Shown: in pieces, positions 30,447 to 41,500 of the stretch | How positions within the stretch are numbered: the stretch's first letter is position 1 | How the letters are laid out: each line of letters begins with the position of its first letter | The notes under the pieces: generated by a model | What the model was told of the DNA's origin: nothing | Seen by the model: the letters and a program-made list of their open reading frames with translations, nothing else | Databases searched by the model: none | Translations under genes and position numbers: made by a program | Source: Nereocystis luetkeana | Taxonomy: Eukaryota; Sar; Phaeophyceae; Laminariales; Laminariaceae | Assembly: GCA_031213475.1 (NCBI GenBank) | Contig: JARUPZ010000012.1 | Location: 6,484,878 to 6,548,877, forward strand | DNA: 64,000 nt | Direction: 5' to 3'

Positions 30447-30775
30447 GAGGCTTAGATTGGGTAGGCGAGTGGTTAACCTTTTACCTTTAGCCCAACGGAC
30501 TATTAACTATTAATACGACCTTAACAAATGGCGACGACGGCAGAACATGAGTCGTTGGTCGTGAGTGTCTCACGTCCACCATGAAATCGCTTTTCAAAGA
30601 AAAGAGAGTTTCCGCATGTATGTCAAGGATCTGAAAAATGCTTCTGGATCCCCAGAAAATGGAACCGCGTGTGGTGGCGCGTCGACCCATAAAATCCGGT
30701 CCGTTCCAGGGGGGGAAAATGTTATGAACCTTAGATTGGGTAGGCGATTACCTTTAGCCCAACGGACTAAGACCC
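30447..30775. repeat. Pair of ~45-bp direct repeats flanking ~230 bp
   Basis: CTTAGATTGGGTAGGCGA and TTACCTTTAGCCCAACGGAC occur at about 30447-30500 and 30724-30768. The 96-residue frame between and beyond them has no recognised family. Confidence 0.65.
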
Positions 30776-32055
30776 CCACATTTTCCTGGTCTTTGTTTCC
30801 GCTTCAGAAAAAAATGAGCCTGCCCTGCGACCACGGGACTCTATTCTGGCGATGAGTTACTGTGATGATCACGAACGAGCATCAACAACGCTTGACCTAA
30901 AGCATTAAAGCCTTTTACGTACACATTATATCATCCTCAGGGATGATGTGCTACTGCGTGACCCAGCCTGTCAAAAGGGTCGACCCCCCGACGAGTAAGA
31001 ACTGCAAATATAAATAGCAACGCCCATTCAAGCAAAAACGAAGGAAGGATCTTACGTTTTAGGATGCATGCACAATGCCTGTGGTGCCGTTTTTTTCGCC
31101 TGCATGTAAATCTCTCCGCGAGATATCATCAAAGTGCGTCCTATCCTCCACGTGTCGGGCCCGCCTGATGACTGTATACACGTGATGATATATATATGTT
31201 GACCGGGTACCCGGGTATACCCAAAGGGTTGCACTCTTTGCAACCCATCGGACTCGGGGTGCGTGGTCATCATACCACGACGGCAGCAACAGCAAAAGCA
31301 GCAGCTAGATCCAGATAGATGTGTTTTTCGTCCCCCCCCGGGCGTTGAGAACTAACTGTAAAGACGTACATACCTTGGTACATTACCACTACAATGTACT
31401 GGAGGAGTACGTTTGACCTTGCATCCACTACCCTCAATTGTGATGCATACGTCGCCTTGCATGATCATCAGTGTACCCAACGCAAGGTGTGCCTCATTTT
31501 GGAACCCGGATATTATACGTAATAGTAGCGACCCAATGCGACGGGTATATGTAATGTGCGGTCTTCCTGTCAACCTTTTGGGGAAGATCGAGCGCATCAA
31601 CAGCAAGCTATACTACTACGCGCGTACCAGGTATTCCTCCTCTGCAATAATTCGGACGCACCCTCCGCACCCTCCTAGCAGTCTACGGGCTACTACTGAC
31701 CGTAGCCGGTTCGTGCGGCCGATGATGTAGTTACCAGTAGTAACTAGGGCGTCGCCCTTTATTTCCGTTACTACGGCAGTTACACGCCTCGTTTCCTATT
31801 ATTGCTCGTCTTGCCGGCGCCCCCGCCCCCCAGCTGATCATCGCCGGGAGGTGATTCGGGTACGTACTACTAGATATATATATATGGCCGCTCATACTGA
31901 AGCACGCAGGACTATACCTGGTTAGGATTTTTGTGAATACTAGTAACTAACTGCTGTGTGTATTTTGTTTTGCCTTTTTCTCAACGATACGGTTTCTCCC
32001 CCCGCCCCCGCTCGTTGTGGGGACGTCGCGGTAATAATGCAGCTTGTCGGGTTCG
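30776..32055. other. Intergenic, no gene recognised
   Basis: A GGGTACCCGGGTATACCC palindrome cluster at about 31203-31225 is related to the repeats near 61600-61900. One TACCAGGTA lies at 31626. No supported coding region is seen. Confidence 0.45.
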
Positions 32056-32059
32056 TCCG

Positions 32060-32190
32060 TTTTCACGGAGATTTCGGAGGTGTCTTTATTATGATGAGTT
32101 GAAATGGTGTGTGCTCCGTAACGAAAGGGCTTCTTGGTTAATGGCCAAAGGACCATAAAAAAGCTAGTTGCAATTGAGCATCCCCCCCCT
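32060..32190 (+). mobile_element. LINE 3'-tail fragment (diverged)
   Basis: GGAGGTGTCTTTATTATGA, GTGTGCTCCGTAACGAAAGG and GGTTAATGGCCAAAGGAC match other LINE tails. It ends in CCCCCCCC and is followed at once by segment S. Confidence 0.65.
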
Positions 32191-32192
32191 AT

Positions 32193-32775
32193 TAACAGTT
32201 GTATATAAGTTGGGTTGGCGTCGGTTGGCAACGACACTGTAAAACATGCCGCTCACTACGTGAGCTGGGCAACCAGGGTATATACCGTATTCTTTTACTT
32301 TTCTTTTTCGGCGGTCGCTCACAGCTGATCGTCGAGTTATAGATAGTTTGTGCGAGTTAAAGGACCTTCGCTCCGCACAAGGGAATCGATCGTATCACGT
32401 AGTGTTCATGATGGTAAGGCACCCAAGAGGCAGTTGTATAGTACTCCCATTGCTGTCTCTGGTAGTGGCTACACCGGAAATTAAATTAACTCATTGAAGC
32501 TGTCATCCATATGCAAGTCCGCCTCACAAGTGGTTCTTACGTACTAGGATGTAGCTCACCCTTCATGCGACTCGCCGGACACCTCACGGCGCTTCGCGCT
32601 TGGTGCACGCAAAGTCTACCTGGTCGGTGAAAGCCCGACATGCTCCGTCCCGGCATTGTAGGGATGCGAGGGTCAATGTCATACGACTACAGGCATGCAT
32701 GATATCGAGTACATCTCTCCTATCGAGTACATCCCCCCGCCCTGCCCCCCCTCCCCTCCCTCCCCCCCCCCCCCC
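32193..32775 (+). mobile_element. Poly(C)-ended segment S, copy 2
   Basis: It is collinear with 23278-23832, sharing TGGCAACGACACTGTRAAAC, ATCGTATCACGTAGTGTT, CTGTCATCCATATGCAA and CTCCTATCGAGTACATCCCC. It ends in a mixed C-rich tract to about 32790. Confidence 0.8.
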
Positions 32776-32814
32776 CCCCTCCCTCCTCCCCCGGTAGAGA
32801 GATGCAATAGCCCT

Positions 32815-32960
32815 CCTGCTGGAGGTGTCTCTATAAGGAGTAGAAATGGTGCTCCGTCTCGAAAGGGGTGCGTGGTCAATGAATACGACGGTCAAACGAC
32901 GAAGTAATGGTAAGGTAAGCAACAAACGAGTGTATACCCCCCCCTCTCCCCCCCCCACCT
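32815..32960 (+). mobile_element. LINE 3'-tail fragment
   Basis: GGAGGTGTCTCTATAAGGAG, then GGTGCTCCGTCTCGAAAGGG, then GGTCAAACGACGAAG and a poly(C) tract. It matches the tail at 26850-26965 closely. Confidence 0.75.
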
Positions 32961-33815
32961 CTCGCGCTGGGGATGCGGCAATATGGCTTGACTTCTTTCG
33001 TCTCGAAGGATGCGTTGCCCCCTACCCACTCCCTCGCGTCGGTCGTTCTGGGGATGTAGAGGTACAGCTTCTCGTAAAGAGTTCGTTTGGCGTTTTTCTT
33101 GTAGCCCCCTGCTCATTTTCCTCTTGACGTTCTTTCAGGGCTTTTTTTTCGCACTAACTCACATCTCGGACAACGTGACACTCGGAAAGCACTTACGTAT
33201 CTACGCTGTTGGGCCTAACACAAGGACGTGGCTACGTGCTAACATAGTGTTAGCACTGGAGGAGCAATCACGGTAAGGCGGCAACACAGTGATAACTGGA
33301 AACCCACGAACGTGCACACACCTTAACGTTGCGTTTCTGTTTGATCTTGTCCAGCTCTGATACCGTAACATTATGTTACGCCGTGATCCATGCTTGTACC
33401 GGCACTGTAACGCAATGCTAGGATTTGACCATACACACGCGTACGTTATCACTCTAACATGCTCAGATCGATATCCGCAGATTTACTATCATGATAACTT
33501 AAAGTAACTCTCTATGCAGCGTGAGCCCTAACACACTAACTTAGTGTAAGGAGTGTTACACACAACACCCCAACACGTTACCATGTCGGCCAGCACTACT
33601 GATAATAACACCTAACACCATTTTACAAGTAACACACTAACTTAGCATAACGTAGTGGCCAGCTCTACTAACACAACGTGTGCGCTATTCGAACCCCGCC
33701 GTCTGGTTGCCTTCGGGTCGGCTCTAACTTGACGTTAGCAATGTTACAGTCTTAGCTGGCCGATGGGTAACATTATACTTCGTATCCTGGCATGTCAGCC
33801 TAAATGCGGAGGTCT
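32961..33815. other. Intergenic, no gene recognised
   Basis: The part 33150-33720 is rich in short words TAACAC, GTGTTA and CTAACTTAGTG that form several local inverted repeats. It may be a decayed TIR element. No gene is supported. Confidence 0.4.
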
Positions 33816-33818
33816 CTC

Positions 33819-33926
33819 TATTACGGGGGGCCATAGTTAATAAGATCACATACTTTTAGTAAAAATGTTTAATATATAGGTTTTTATGTATACCATAGGT
33901 CCTATTAACTATGGTCCCCCGTAATA
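33819..33926. mobile_element. MITE family B, copy 7 (empty; clear TA duplication)
   Basis: TA at 33819-33820 and 33925-33926 flank TTACGGGGGGCCATAG...TATGGTCCCCCGTAA. The centre TTTAATATATAGGTTTTTAT is uninterrupted and is the best empty-site reference for the insertion in the copy at 61925. Confidence 0.9.
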
Positions 33927-33927
33927 A

Positions 33928-34022
33928 CATTTTCAGGGCCGCAGTCCCGTTAAGGGACAAAGTGCTTGGAAATTGACTGGTTTGTCCCCCAAACGGGACT
34001 GCAGTTAGTTCTAAAATGATTA
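33928..34022. mobile_element. MITE family A, copy 6, next to a family B copy
   Basis: CCGCAGTCCCGTTAAGGGAC and TTTGTCCCCCAAACGGGACTG form the arms. The element lies within a few bases of the MITE B copy at 33819-33926. Confidence 0.82.
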
Positions 34023-34228
34023 ATGCGGGGTTCCTGTCAGTATATATCTGTGTTTAACACCTCGTTACTGCTGTGTTACCATTATTACAACCAATCCGAG
34101 AGTTCAACATGATTTAATGAGTTTACTATATAACTGTTGAGACCGAAGTCGTTCCAACTTAATGTTGCGGCGTTACTCTGTGAAGGTAAACTATTGCCTA
34201 CTTGAGCAATATATGTGGTAACATATCC

Positions 34229-35065
34229 ATCGATTACCCAGCCCAGGGTAATCCTTGTGACGCTATACTTCCCCCCCTCTGAACGGCGGGATCTTTGGGG
34301 CGTCGGTACGGGATACCCGTGCTCGGCCGTACGCTAACCCGCCCGCTTCGTTTCAATGCCCTGGGAACCGGCCGGGGAACCAGAGAGGTATGTTTTCAGG
34401 GATGCACGCGCAAGCCAAAGCGTTTCAATGTTTCTATAAAAGAAACGTTCGAAGGGAGATTCGAAACCGTGCCCTTCCGTCGACGCCAAATGTGAAGGTA
34501 TTACCTACCGCGCTATACTTACGAAGTATAGGGGTACAAGATCGATCGATTAACCAGCCCAGGGTAATCCTTACACCACTGTTTCGTTGCACTGTTGTTA
34601 GGAAGTGAAGGCGGGCGGCGTCGCACCAAATAAACATATGCCAGGTACCTGGTAATATACAACCTATATACAGACAAATCACCAAAACAACGATGTAATC
34701 AACACAGTATAATAACCGCATTGATTGGAAAGATTTATTGAATTTTTATTATTAGAGCAACGAAGACATCAACATCAACATACATACTTATACAGCAACG
34801 ACAAGAAGAGCAAGAACAACAACGACAACGACAACAACCACGTGTAACAACTAACAGTATACGAACGTTTCATTCATAGAAACGCTTGCTGCGCGTGCGC
34901 GTATGCGCGTCACTAAAACATATACCAGGTACCAGGTATCTCCCTAGTTCCCCAGGTAGGTACGAGTTCAAACGAAGCGGGTAGGTCAGCGTATACAGTT
35001 GTATACGGTGCCGACGCCCCAAAGACCCCACCGCAAGGATTACCCTGGGCTGGGTAATCGATCGG
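34229..35065. mobile_element. Inverted-repeat element, arms ~100-120 bp
   Basis: The left arm has CGATTACCCAGCCCAGGGTA, then TCTTTGGGGCGTCGGTAC and ACCCGCCCGCTTCGTTT. The right arm is the reverse complement (AAACGAAGCGGGTAG, GACGCCCCAAAGACC, TACCCTGGGCTGGGTAATCG). A third copy of CCAGCCCAGGGTAATCCTTAC lies inside at about 34555. No transposase ORF is seen. Confidence 0.78.
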
Positions 35066-37080
35066 TCTTTTACCCCCTATAGCTCAGTAGTGAGTAATAT
35101 AATACCTTCGCTGCCGAACTCCAGCGATAGCGCACCTTTCGGGTACATTTTCGTTTTGTTTTCGCTTTGTTGTCTCGAGTTATTTTTGTTTATCTCTAAC
35201 ATACCGCCACCGATTCCGCTTGACTCTTTTCGCGACGGTCACCGAATCGTGGTATTATTGTGCTTTCGAGAGCGTTTGGGATTTTATACTTGAACCTACC
35301 ACCCTCGATCTGTGGTATTAATTGTCTTTTGGGGGGATTTCTGGCTTTTTTTTGCTTTTTTTTCACCTCGCCACGACTGTTCCCGCCTGCCTCCTCTTCG
35401 TGCACGTGAAGGCTGCTGAATCGTGGTGCCAACATGTTTTCCTATATATATACCTGGTAGGGGATATCTTCCTAGCCCCTGATTTCCGAGTCATGAGTGT
35501 TTGTTGGACACGTATTATATAGTTCCTGTTTTTGTTGCACCGTACAACTAACTGTAGTACCAGGTATTTGTTTTTTTTTTATGTTCCGTGTACAAGGCGT
35601 CCCTTCTTGACCCTTTTATGGCCTTGGCATACCCGCGTCTTTTCCACGACTACTATAATAATAGCCTTTACTACGCCCTGCACATATACCTTCATCAGTT
35701 CCTTTAGTATACCTTAGGACACGTGCCTTTGTTTTTCGTTTTTGTGGTAACTGATGAGGCATTCCCTTTTGTCCTCTTTTTTCTTGGCCTACCAGTTTTC
35801 GGACGTGTAATCTCGCTGAGTTTGGGATTACGCGTAGTGTGTATTACCGCCACCAAGCACTTCTGGATCCTACAGCAGTATACGCAGGGAAGCAGAATTG
35901 GTTGGATGAAGTTGGTGGTATTCGACGAATTATGTCAGCTTTTTTCATTTTGAATGAATAACACGCCCTGCGCACATTGTCGGAAGGCAAATAATAATAA
36001 TTAAAAAAATAGACAATTTTGGCCCCACGTTGTCGTTGCCGGCCTATAGCTCTGTTTCCTTTGTGGTGTCGAACCCACTATTTTTTTTTCAAGCTTTCTG
36101 CCGCGCACTTCTTTCGCTTTCGTACCGCTTTCAGCCTTCAGGTTTTTCTTGGCGCCGTCCTTCGGCCGGCACTTACTTGTTGTTTTTCCTTTGGTCCGAT
36201 CATTTTTGCCCCGCGCTAATACGCAGAGCCTTTTCGAGTCCAAGTTCAGGACCTTGCTTTTGTGCATCGCAGCGTGCACTATATCGTATCTTTTGCATGT
36301 TGCTCTCTCCGTTTACTACGCCTTTTGGATATATGTTGTCGGCACCTTCGCGTCCCGGGTCGTAGCCCGCCTGCCGTTTTGGCATATCAAAGCTTTTTTT
36401 TTTTTTCCTGTCGTGTCACGCGTTTGTCCCACGCATGAGGCGTCATCGAGCCTCACAATACGAGGTGTGGGGTACAGTTATTTGTGGCTTCATTCAGTTT
36501 GTTTCGAATAGCCCTATCTTCGACTCCTCTTTCCGATTTCTGGGATATGACGTGGTCGTCATCCTTTTCTCGTCGTGTGGTCTGCATCTACGACTATATT
36601 CTGGGTGGGCTAATGTGATGGTATCACGTGCCAGTAGCCGTAATGCGGTGCAATACGTACCTGTGGTCCACACAGTAAGAGAGCACGCGTGACTGACGTG
36701 TTACTAACGGAAACGTCTACTACGTACCTGGTAGATTGTATCAGTATGTCATTGAGGAGACAGGCAGGTACTACGTTCTACGAGTATGATGAGATCACGT
36801 CGTGACGTGCTACAGCAGTTAGTTACTAGTATAGTACCGGAAACATCTACGAGTAGTAGCAGATATACCTGGTAGTAGATTGCACATGTATGTATGAAGA
36901 CACATGCTTCAGGGGGCAGTCTGGCACTCGACTGTCCCCTCTATCGCACTCTGTTCCTGTACCCTAATTTGAGCTCTCCATGAGATATACGAACACAACA
37001 AGAAAAACTTTACCAAGAAGAAGCGTTCCCTGACTTACATACATAGCATCGACACATCCCTGTATGCTCTCCCCTCTTCT
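35066..37080. other. Intergenic, no gene recognised
   Basis: It is T-rich with short frames rich in Phe, Leu and Ser. TACCWGGTA motifs lie at 35451, 35561, 36726 and 36868. The words CTATAGCTCAGTAGTGAG at 35080 resemble a tRNA D-arm, but no tRNA can be completed. Confidence 0.45.
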
Positions 37081-37480
37081 ATGTGTGTGTGTCCTTCACT
37101 TTAAACCGTTCCTTCTACCCGTCGACATCCAGCACAACCAGTGTTCGTGCCGATTCTTCAATCCTAGAAGAGATACAAGTTCTGTGGTCACAAAGCTACG
37201 CCACAGAGATACGACGTTGCCACGTACCAGGTATGCAGGAAGCACTGCAGTGGGCAATGCAATGCCATGCCATCGTACGAGCATACTAATAATACTAGTA
37301 TTAATTAGTTACGACAGGCACGACATACACAATCTATGAAATAGAGAAACGAAACTAATTTTAAACAATCAAAGAGAAAACAAAAACAAAGTACTCGTAC
37401 GAAGACAAATCGAATGGGAAAAAGAAAAAAAAGGCACCTTGACATTATTCACAGGCAGGTAATGGACAGCCGACAACAAC
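37081..37480 (+). mobile_element. Dispersed element D, copy 2
   Basis: It contains TTCTACCCGTCGACATCCAG, GAAGAGATACAAGTTCTGTG and ACAAAGCTACGCCACAGAG like copy 1. It differs by a TACCAGGTA at 37225 that is absent from copy 1. Confidence 0.78.
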
Positions 37481-37499
37481 AAAAAAGGGGGCGCACACC

Positions 37500-37575
37500 C
37501 AAGTACCAGGTATGCAATACTATCTACCTGGTATAAAAAATATACCAGGTATATGTCGTACCAGGTATATGGTAC
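37500..37575. repeat. Cluster of four TACCWGGTA motifs
   Basis: Exact 9-mers lie at about 37502, 37525, 37543 and 37558, separated by AT-rich spacers of 6-14 bp. Confidence 0.9.
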
Positions 37576-37739
37576 TCTTGAACCCCTTGTTCTTGTTCAA
37601 CAGAGAAACACTCGTATCCAGCTGTTCAGTCGGCTGTCTGGCGTTTGGGCTTGGGAAGATGTGAATGACCCCTGTTGCTGAACCTAGGTAACAGGTAATA
37701 ATACTTTCGGTGTTTTTGTGTTTTTCTCACCAGCTATCT

Positions 37740-38122
37740 GATCTACGAGCCAGCGGGCCACAGCCAGGCGGGCGGCGGCCCAGCCTGCAGCCTACTCAGG
37801 CAGGATAAACCCCAGAATCTCATACACCTCACATGATAGGTGCCAGGTGGAGAATAACACGTGAGAACGGCCATCTGATTGGTCGAATTTCTCCGCGGGC
37901 GGGACCGCAACACCCCGGTATGCACCCGCGTTGGCCCGCTGGACATTCCGCCCATCGTGTATGATGGTGCTACGTATAATAATAGAGTGTCTTGTGATAT
38001 CGTGATATAATACCAGAGGTCAGAGTCGTAGTACCTCGTGACTGCCCTTTTGCTTCGCCGCCCCACGCAACGCTCTGTCCCACACCCGGTTTTCGCACCA
38101 GACCTCGACCCACGGGAGAAGC
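37740..38122 (+). promoter_or_regulatory. Probable promoter/5' UTR of the F-box gene
   Basis: A GATTGG (inverted CCAAT) word lies at about 37877 and a GGGCGGGAC (GC-box-like) word at about 37898. The 80 bp before the ATG are C-rich and free of repeats. The start site is not visible. Confidence 0.35.
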
Positions 38123-38521
38123 ATGGAAGGCCGAGGGCTCGATGAGACCCAGGGCGGCGGAGCGACCGTGCTCTCGATCGCGCAGGGACTGGGCTTGGAA
38201 TTTGTCCCCATGTCGGCTTTGCATTTTCTCGATGGGCCTGATATTGCCAGATGCGGGGTCGCGAATCGCTTTCTCTACAGCGCCGCTTGCAACGAGGGGG
38301 TGTGGCAGGCGGCCCGGGACCGGCTATGGGAAGGGAAGGTGTTCATCCCGGGGAGCTCGCGGTCTCTCCGGGCCAAGGAGGGGTATTTGGCGAGCCTGCA
38401 GGACTCGAAGAGGACGTGGCTCTTGATGGAGGAGCTGATCTCATTTAGTTGGTGGTTTCGGTTCAAGCAGCAAGCGGGGGAGGCTTGGACCGCCCAGGAT
38501 CCCTGGTACCGAAACGAGAAG
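38123..38521 (+). CDS. F-box gene exon 1
   Basis: The start context is GAAGCATGGAAG. It encodes residues 1-133, including the F-box and WWFRFKQQ. The donor is GAGAAG/GTGAAT in phase 0. Reading through the donor gives a low-complexity Ser/Asn extension to 38821, which is not favoured because the next exon joins so well. Confidence 0.85.
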
Positions 38522-41500
38522 GTGAATGATCGTTGGTGTGTATTGATCGTGTTGGGTCCGGCCCGAGGCCTTGTGTTCGTCATGTTGAGAGTGGAGGAGT
38601 ATAATCTAGTTGCAGCAACAACTGCTAACAGCAGCTGCAACATAAGCAGTAGCGCCATGAGCAACCCTAGAAGAGGCAGCGGCGAGGGCAGCGGCAGCAG
38701 CTTTCTTGCTGCGTTGAAGTCCGGGTCGTACTCGTATGTCTACGGTCTACGAATAATTGTCAAGACTACGTACGTAGAGTACATTTTATACTGCTGTTTG
38801 TATCGGTTTTTGCGGTTTTAACTTGATCAACCACTTGAAACAAAACTTGACGTACCACTTGACGGCACAGGTGGGTTTTTTTTCGTCGCAGTTTGTCTTG
38901 GTTCCGGGCGGCCGGTGATTCCGGTATACGGACGAGAGTGGTTCTCTCGTGCTCTCGTGGGCAGACCCTCAATGTTGAATCAACACGAGACACGCACGAG
39001 CATATGCTGGGAGCGGAGATATACATGATGGCGGTGATGTGACCATCTTGCTGAAAAAGTAAATATTGGTCCACCCCCAACTTTCGTTTCTGGTTTTTTG
39101 CAACGACAGCATTCTCGTACTGCCTGCGATCGCTCCTGGTGTGTGTGTGACGACCAGACTACAGTACGTACAACCCTCTGCATCTTTCTGGAGGAGAGGA
39201 GCAGTATGATGTGTATGTTTCGAGCAGTAGGTCTAGTGCTGGCTGTAGTATCCCTGGAATCACATATACCAGGTATACCAGTAGACTGACTGCTGTAGGC
39301 ATTGGTAATGGCGCAATTGTTGATATCGTACAGCAGCAGCAGCCCGATGCGACTCATACTATCATCTCCTACAGCAGCAGTAGTTTAGGTGCTACCTGGT
39401 ACTCTGTACTCTGTACTGCCACTCCTCTGTAGCGCGTAACACGTACGTACACGATCGTCGGTTTGCAGGTCGAAAAAAAAGAAGCTGATTTATTCCTGAT
39501 GATGCTTGATAAATGCACAACAAACAACAAGCATTCCCGGTTCCACTCTGTCCCAGAATATAAGTACCGTTTGCATATTTGTATTACTCGTATACCTGGT
39601 ATCACGTACGGCCCTTGCTTATGTTTCGAGACAGCAGTGGTGTGGTAGTTTTTTTTTGAAGCGCCACTCTGGCCGTAAATATAATACCCGTTTTATATTC
39701 ACACCAGACCAATAACGATGATAATATTATGGTCCAAAATGTACCAGGAAAAAAGTGGTATTATCGTTTACCAGGTACCAGGTACCAGGTACCTGATACG
39801 AGTACTCGTACGTATACTTGTATATGAAAATTTTTTCTGGTACTGCTGTACCGCTGTACCAGGTATGATACCCATGGGTACATGCTTTTAACCCTTTTAT
39901 TACTACTTGTAGTACTGCCGTCCCGTTTAGTGGACAAATCACTTGGAATTAGAGTAGTTTGTACCAAAATCGGGACTGGAGTATTCAAGGGTTAATTCGT
40001 ACTCGTACTGCTCGTAATTTGTGAGCGTTGGTTTGCTGTTGATGTGTTTTGCTGTTGATTTTGAAAAATAAAATAACTGTTGAATGTACAAGTACCTGTA
40101 ACCAAAACCGCTTGTTTATTGCCAGTACGCAAAAACATCGTCGATTCGTCGGGCGATCTCCGACCAGACAGACGACGGAATTCCAGCATAATCCTCTGTG
40201 CGCAATTGTCAACCCAGCGGGATCCAGCACACTCAGTGATTGCTGATTCTTCAATCCTCGAGAGATGCTTGCCAGCTCTAAAAGTGTTGACAGCACTTGT
40301 GTTGCGCGGTCGCTGTAAGCGCCTGCTTGCTTGTACCAGGGCGTGAGATAAGAGAAAATCGACAAAGAGCAACAATCGGTACACGCCTGTATAATGAAAT
40401 GCCAACGTTACCGGATACGAAAGGGAAGTTAATACGGAGTACCACCTGGTATTACGTACTACCAGGGTATTAAAATTAAAATTGTAGGTAAAGCACTGGA
40501 AAACGCAGAAAACAAAGAACTCTGAAACAAAAATTGGAACGATGAAATGAGAAGTGAGACGGGAAACGAACAAGAAACGCACGCCAACACAGAACAAGAA
40601 AAAAGAACACCAGAAGACATGTACTCGTACAGCGGTGCAGTATACCTGGTATACAGCCGTAGAGGAACCGCTTCACTGCATATTTAATTTATTTAATGAA
40701 AAACTAATGAAGCACGTCAGCTGTGCGTTCAACCGATCTTACTATTTAGAACGCGGCAACACTCGCAGAGATAGGAGAGAGGACAAGAGAAGAACAAAGA
40801 AAAAAACTTTTTTTTTTCATGATTACAGAGTACCAGGTAGTACGCAGTGTTCCCTCTGGTAGTGCCCGTATGCACCAGCCAACCATACCGGCACTATAGC
40901 GGCAACCGGCAACACTCCGCACATGGTGAATCCCATCCGTGCCAACCGATTCCACCGGCACTATAGCGGGCAGCGGGCACTATACCGGCACTACAGGCGT
41001 AGAGGGACCACTACTCCTGCTGCTGAATGTCCCAGGTAATAGCAATCGAGGCAGCCATATCGTCGTAGCACGAGTTTCCGTCTGCTTTTTTATACTCGAA
41101 AGAGTAGTCAAGCCGGGAACCTGGAGCCTCGCCACGAGTCCGCATCCCATCTCCCATCCTCTTCCTACTCTCGTTGACAGCGGTGTTACATATCAATGCT
41201 GCTGTTGCTAGCATCCCCCGCCCCCTCTCGAAAGGGATGCGTGGTCAAGGATCAAATGAATTGGCTACGGTAGCCCCCCCCCCCCTCCCCCCCCCAAAGG
41301 TCATCCATATGTAGGATGCAGCTCACCCTTCGTGCGACTCGCCGGACACCTCACGGCGCTTCGCAAAGCTTGGTGCAAGCAATGTCTGCCTGGTCGGTGC
41401 AAACCCGACATGCTCCGTCCCGGCATTGTAGGGGTACGAGGGTCTATGGTCATACGACTACGGCCATGCATGAGATCGAGTACATCTCTCCTATTGAGTA

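Noticed and set aside
33685-33715. ATTCGAACCCC, similar to a reversed tRNA T-loop
   Set aside because: Flanking bases do not pair into a T-stem and no other tRNA arms are visible.
35078-35110. CTATAGCTCAGTAGTGAG, similar to a tRNA D-arm
   Set aside because: No anticodon arm or T-arm (TTCGA) follows at the right distance.
37500-37575. CRISPR-like array of TACCWGGTA units
   Set aside because: The units are 9 bp, spacers are irregular and AT-rich, units occur in both orientations, and the genome is eukaryotic.
38500-38515. CCTGGTACC inside F-box exon 1, similar to the dispersed 9-mer
   Set aside because: It lacks the upstream TA and encodes the DPWY segment of the protein, so it is most simply coding sequence.
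38522-38821. Read-through of F-box exon 1 as a 232-residue single-exon protein
   Set aside because: The extension after the GTGAAT donor is low-complexity Ser/Asn/Gly, whereas splicing to 51381 keeps phase and gives a continuous, well-formed protein.
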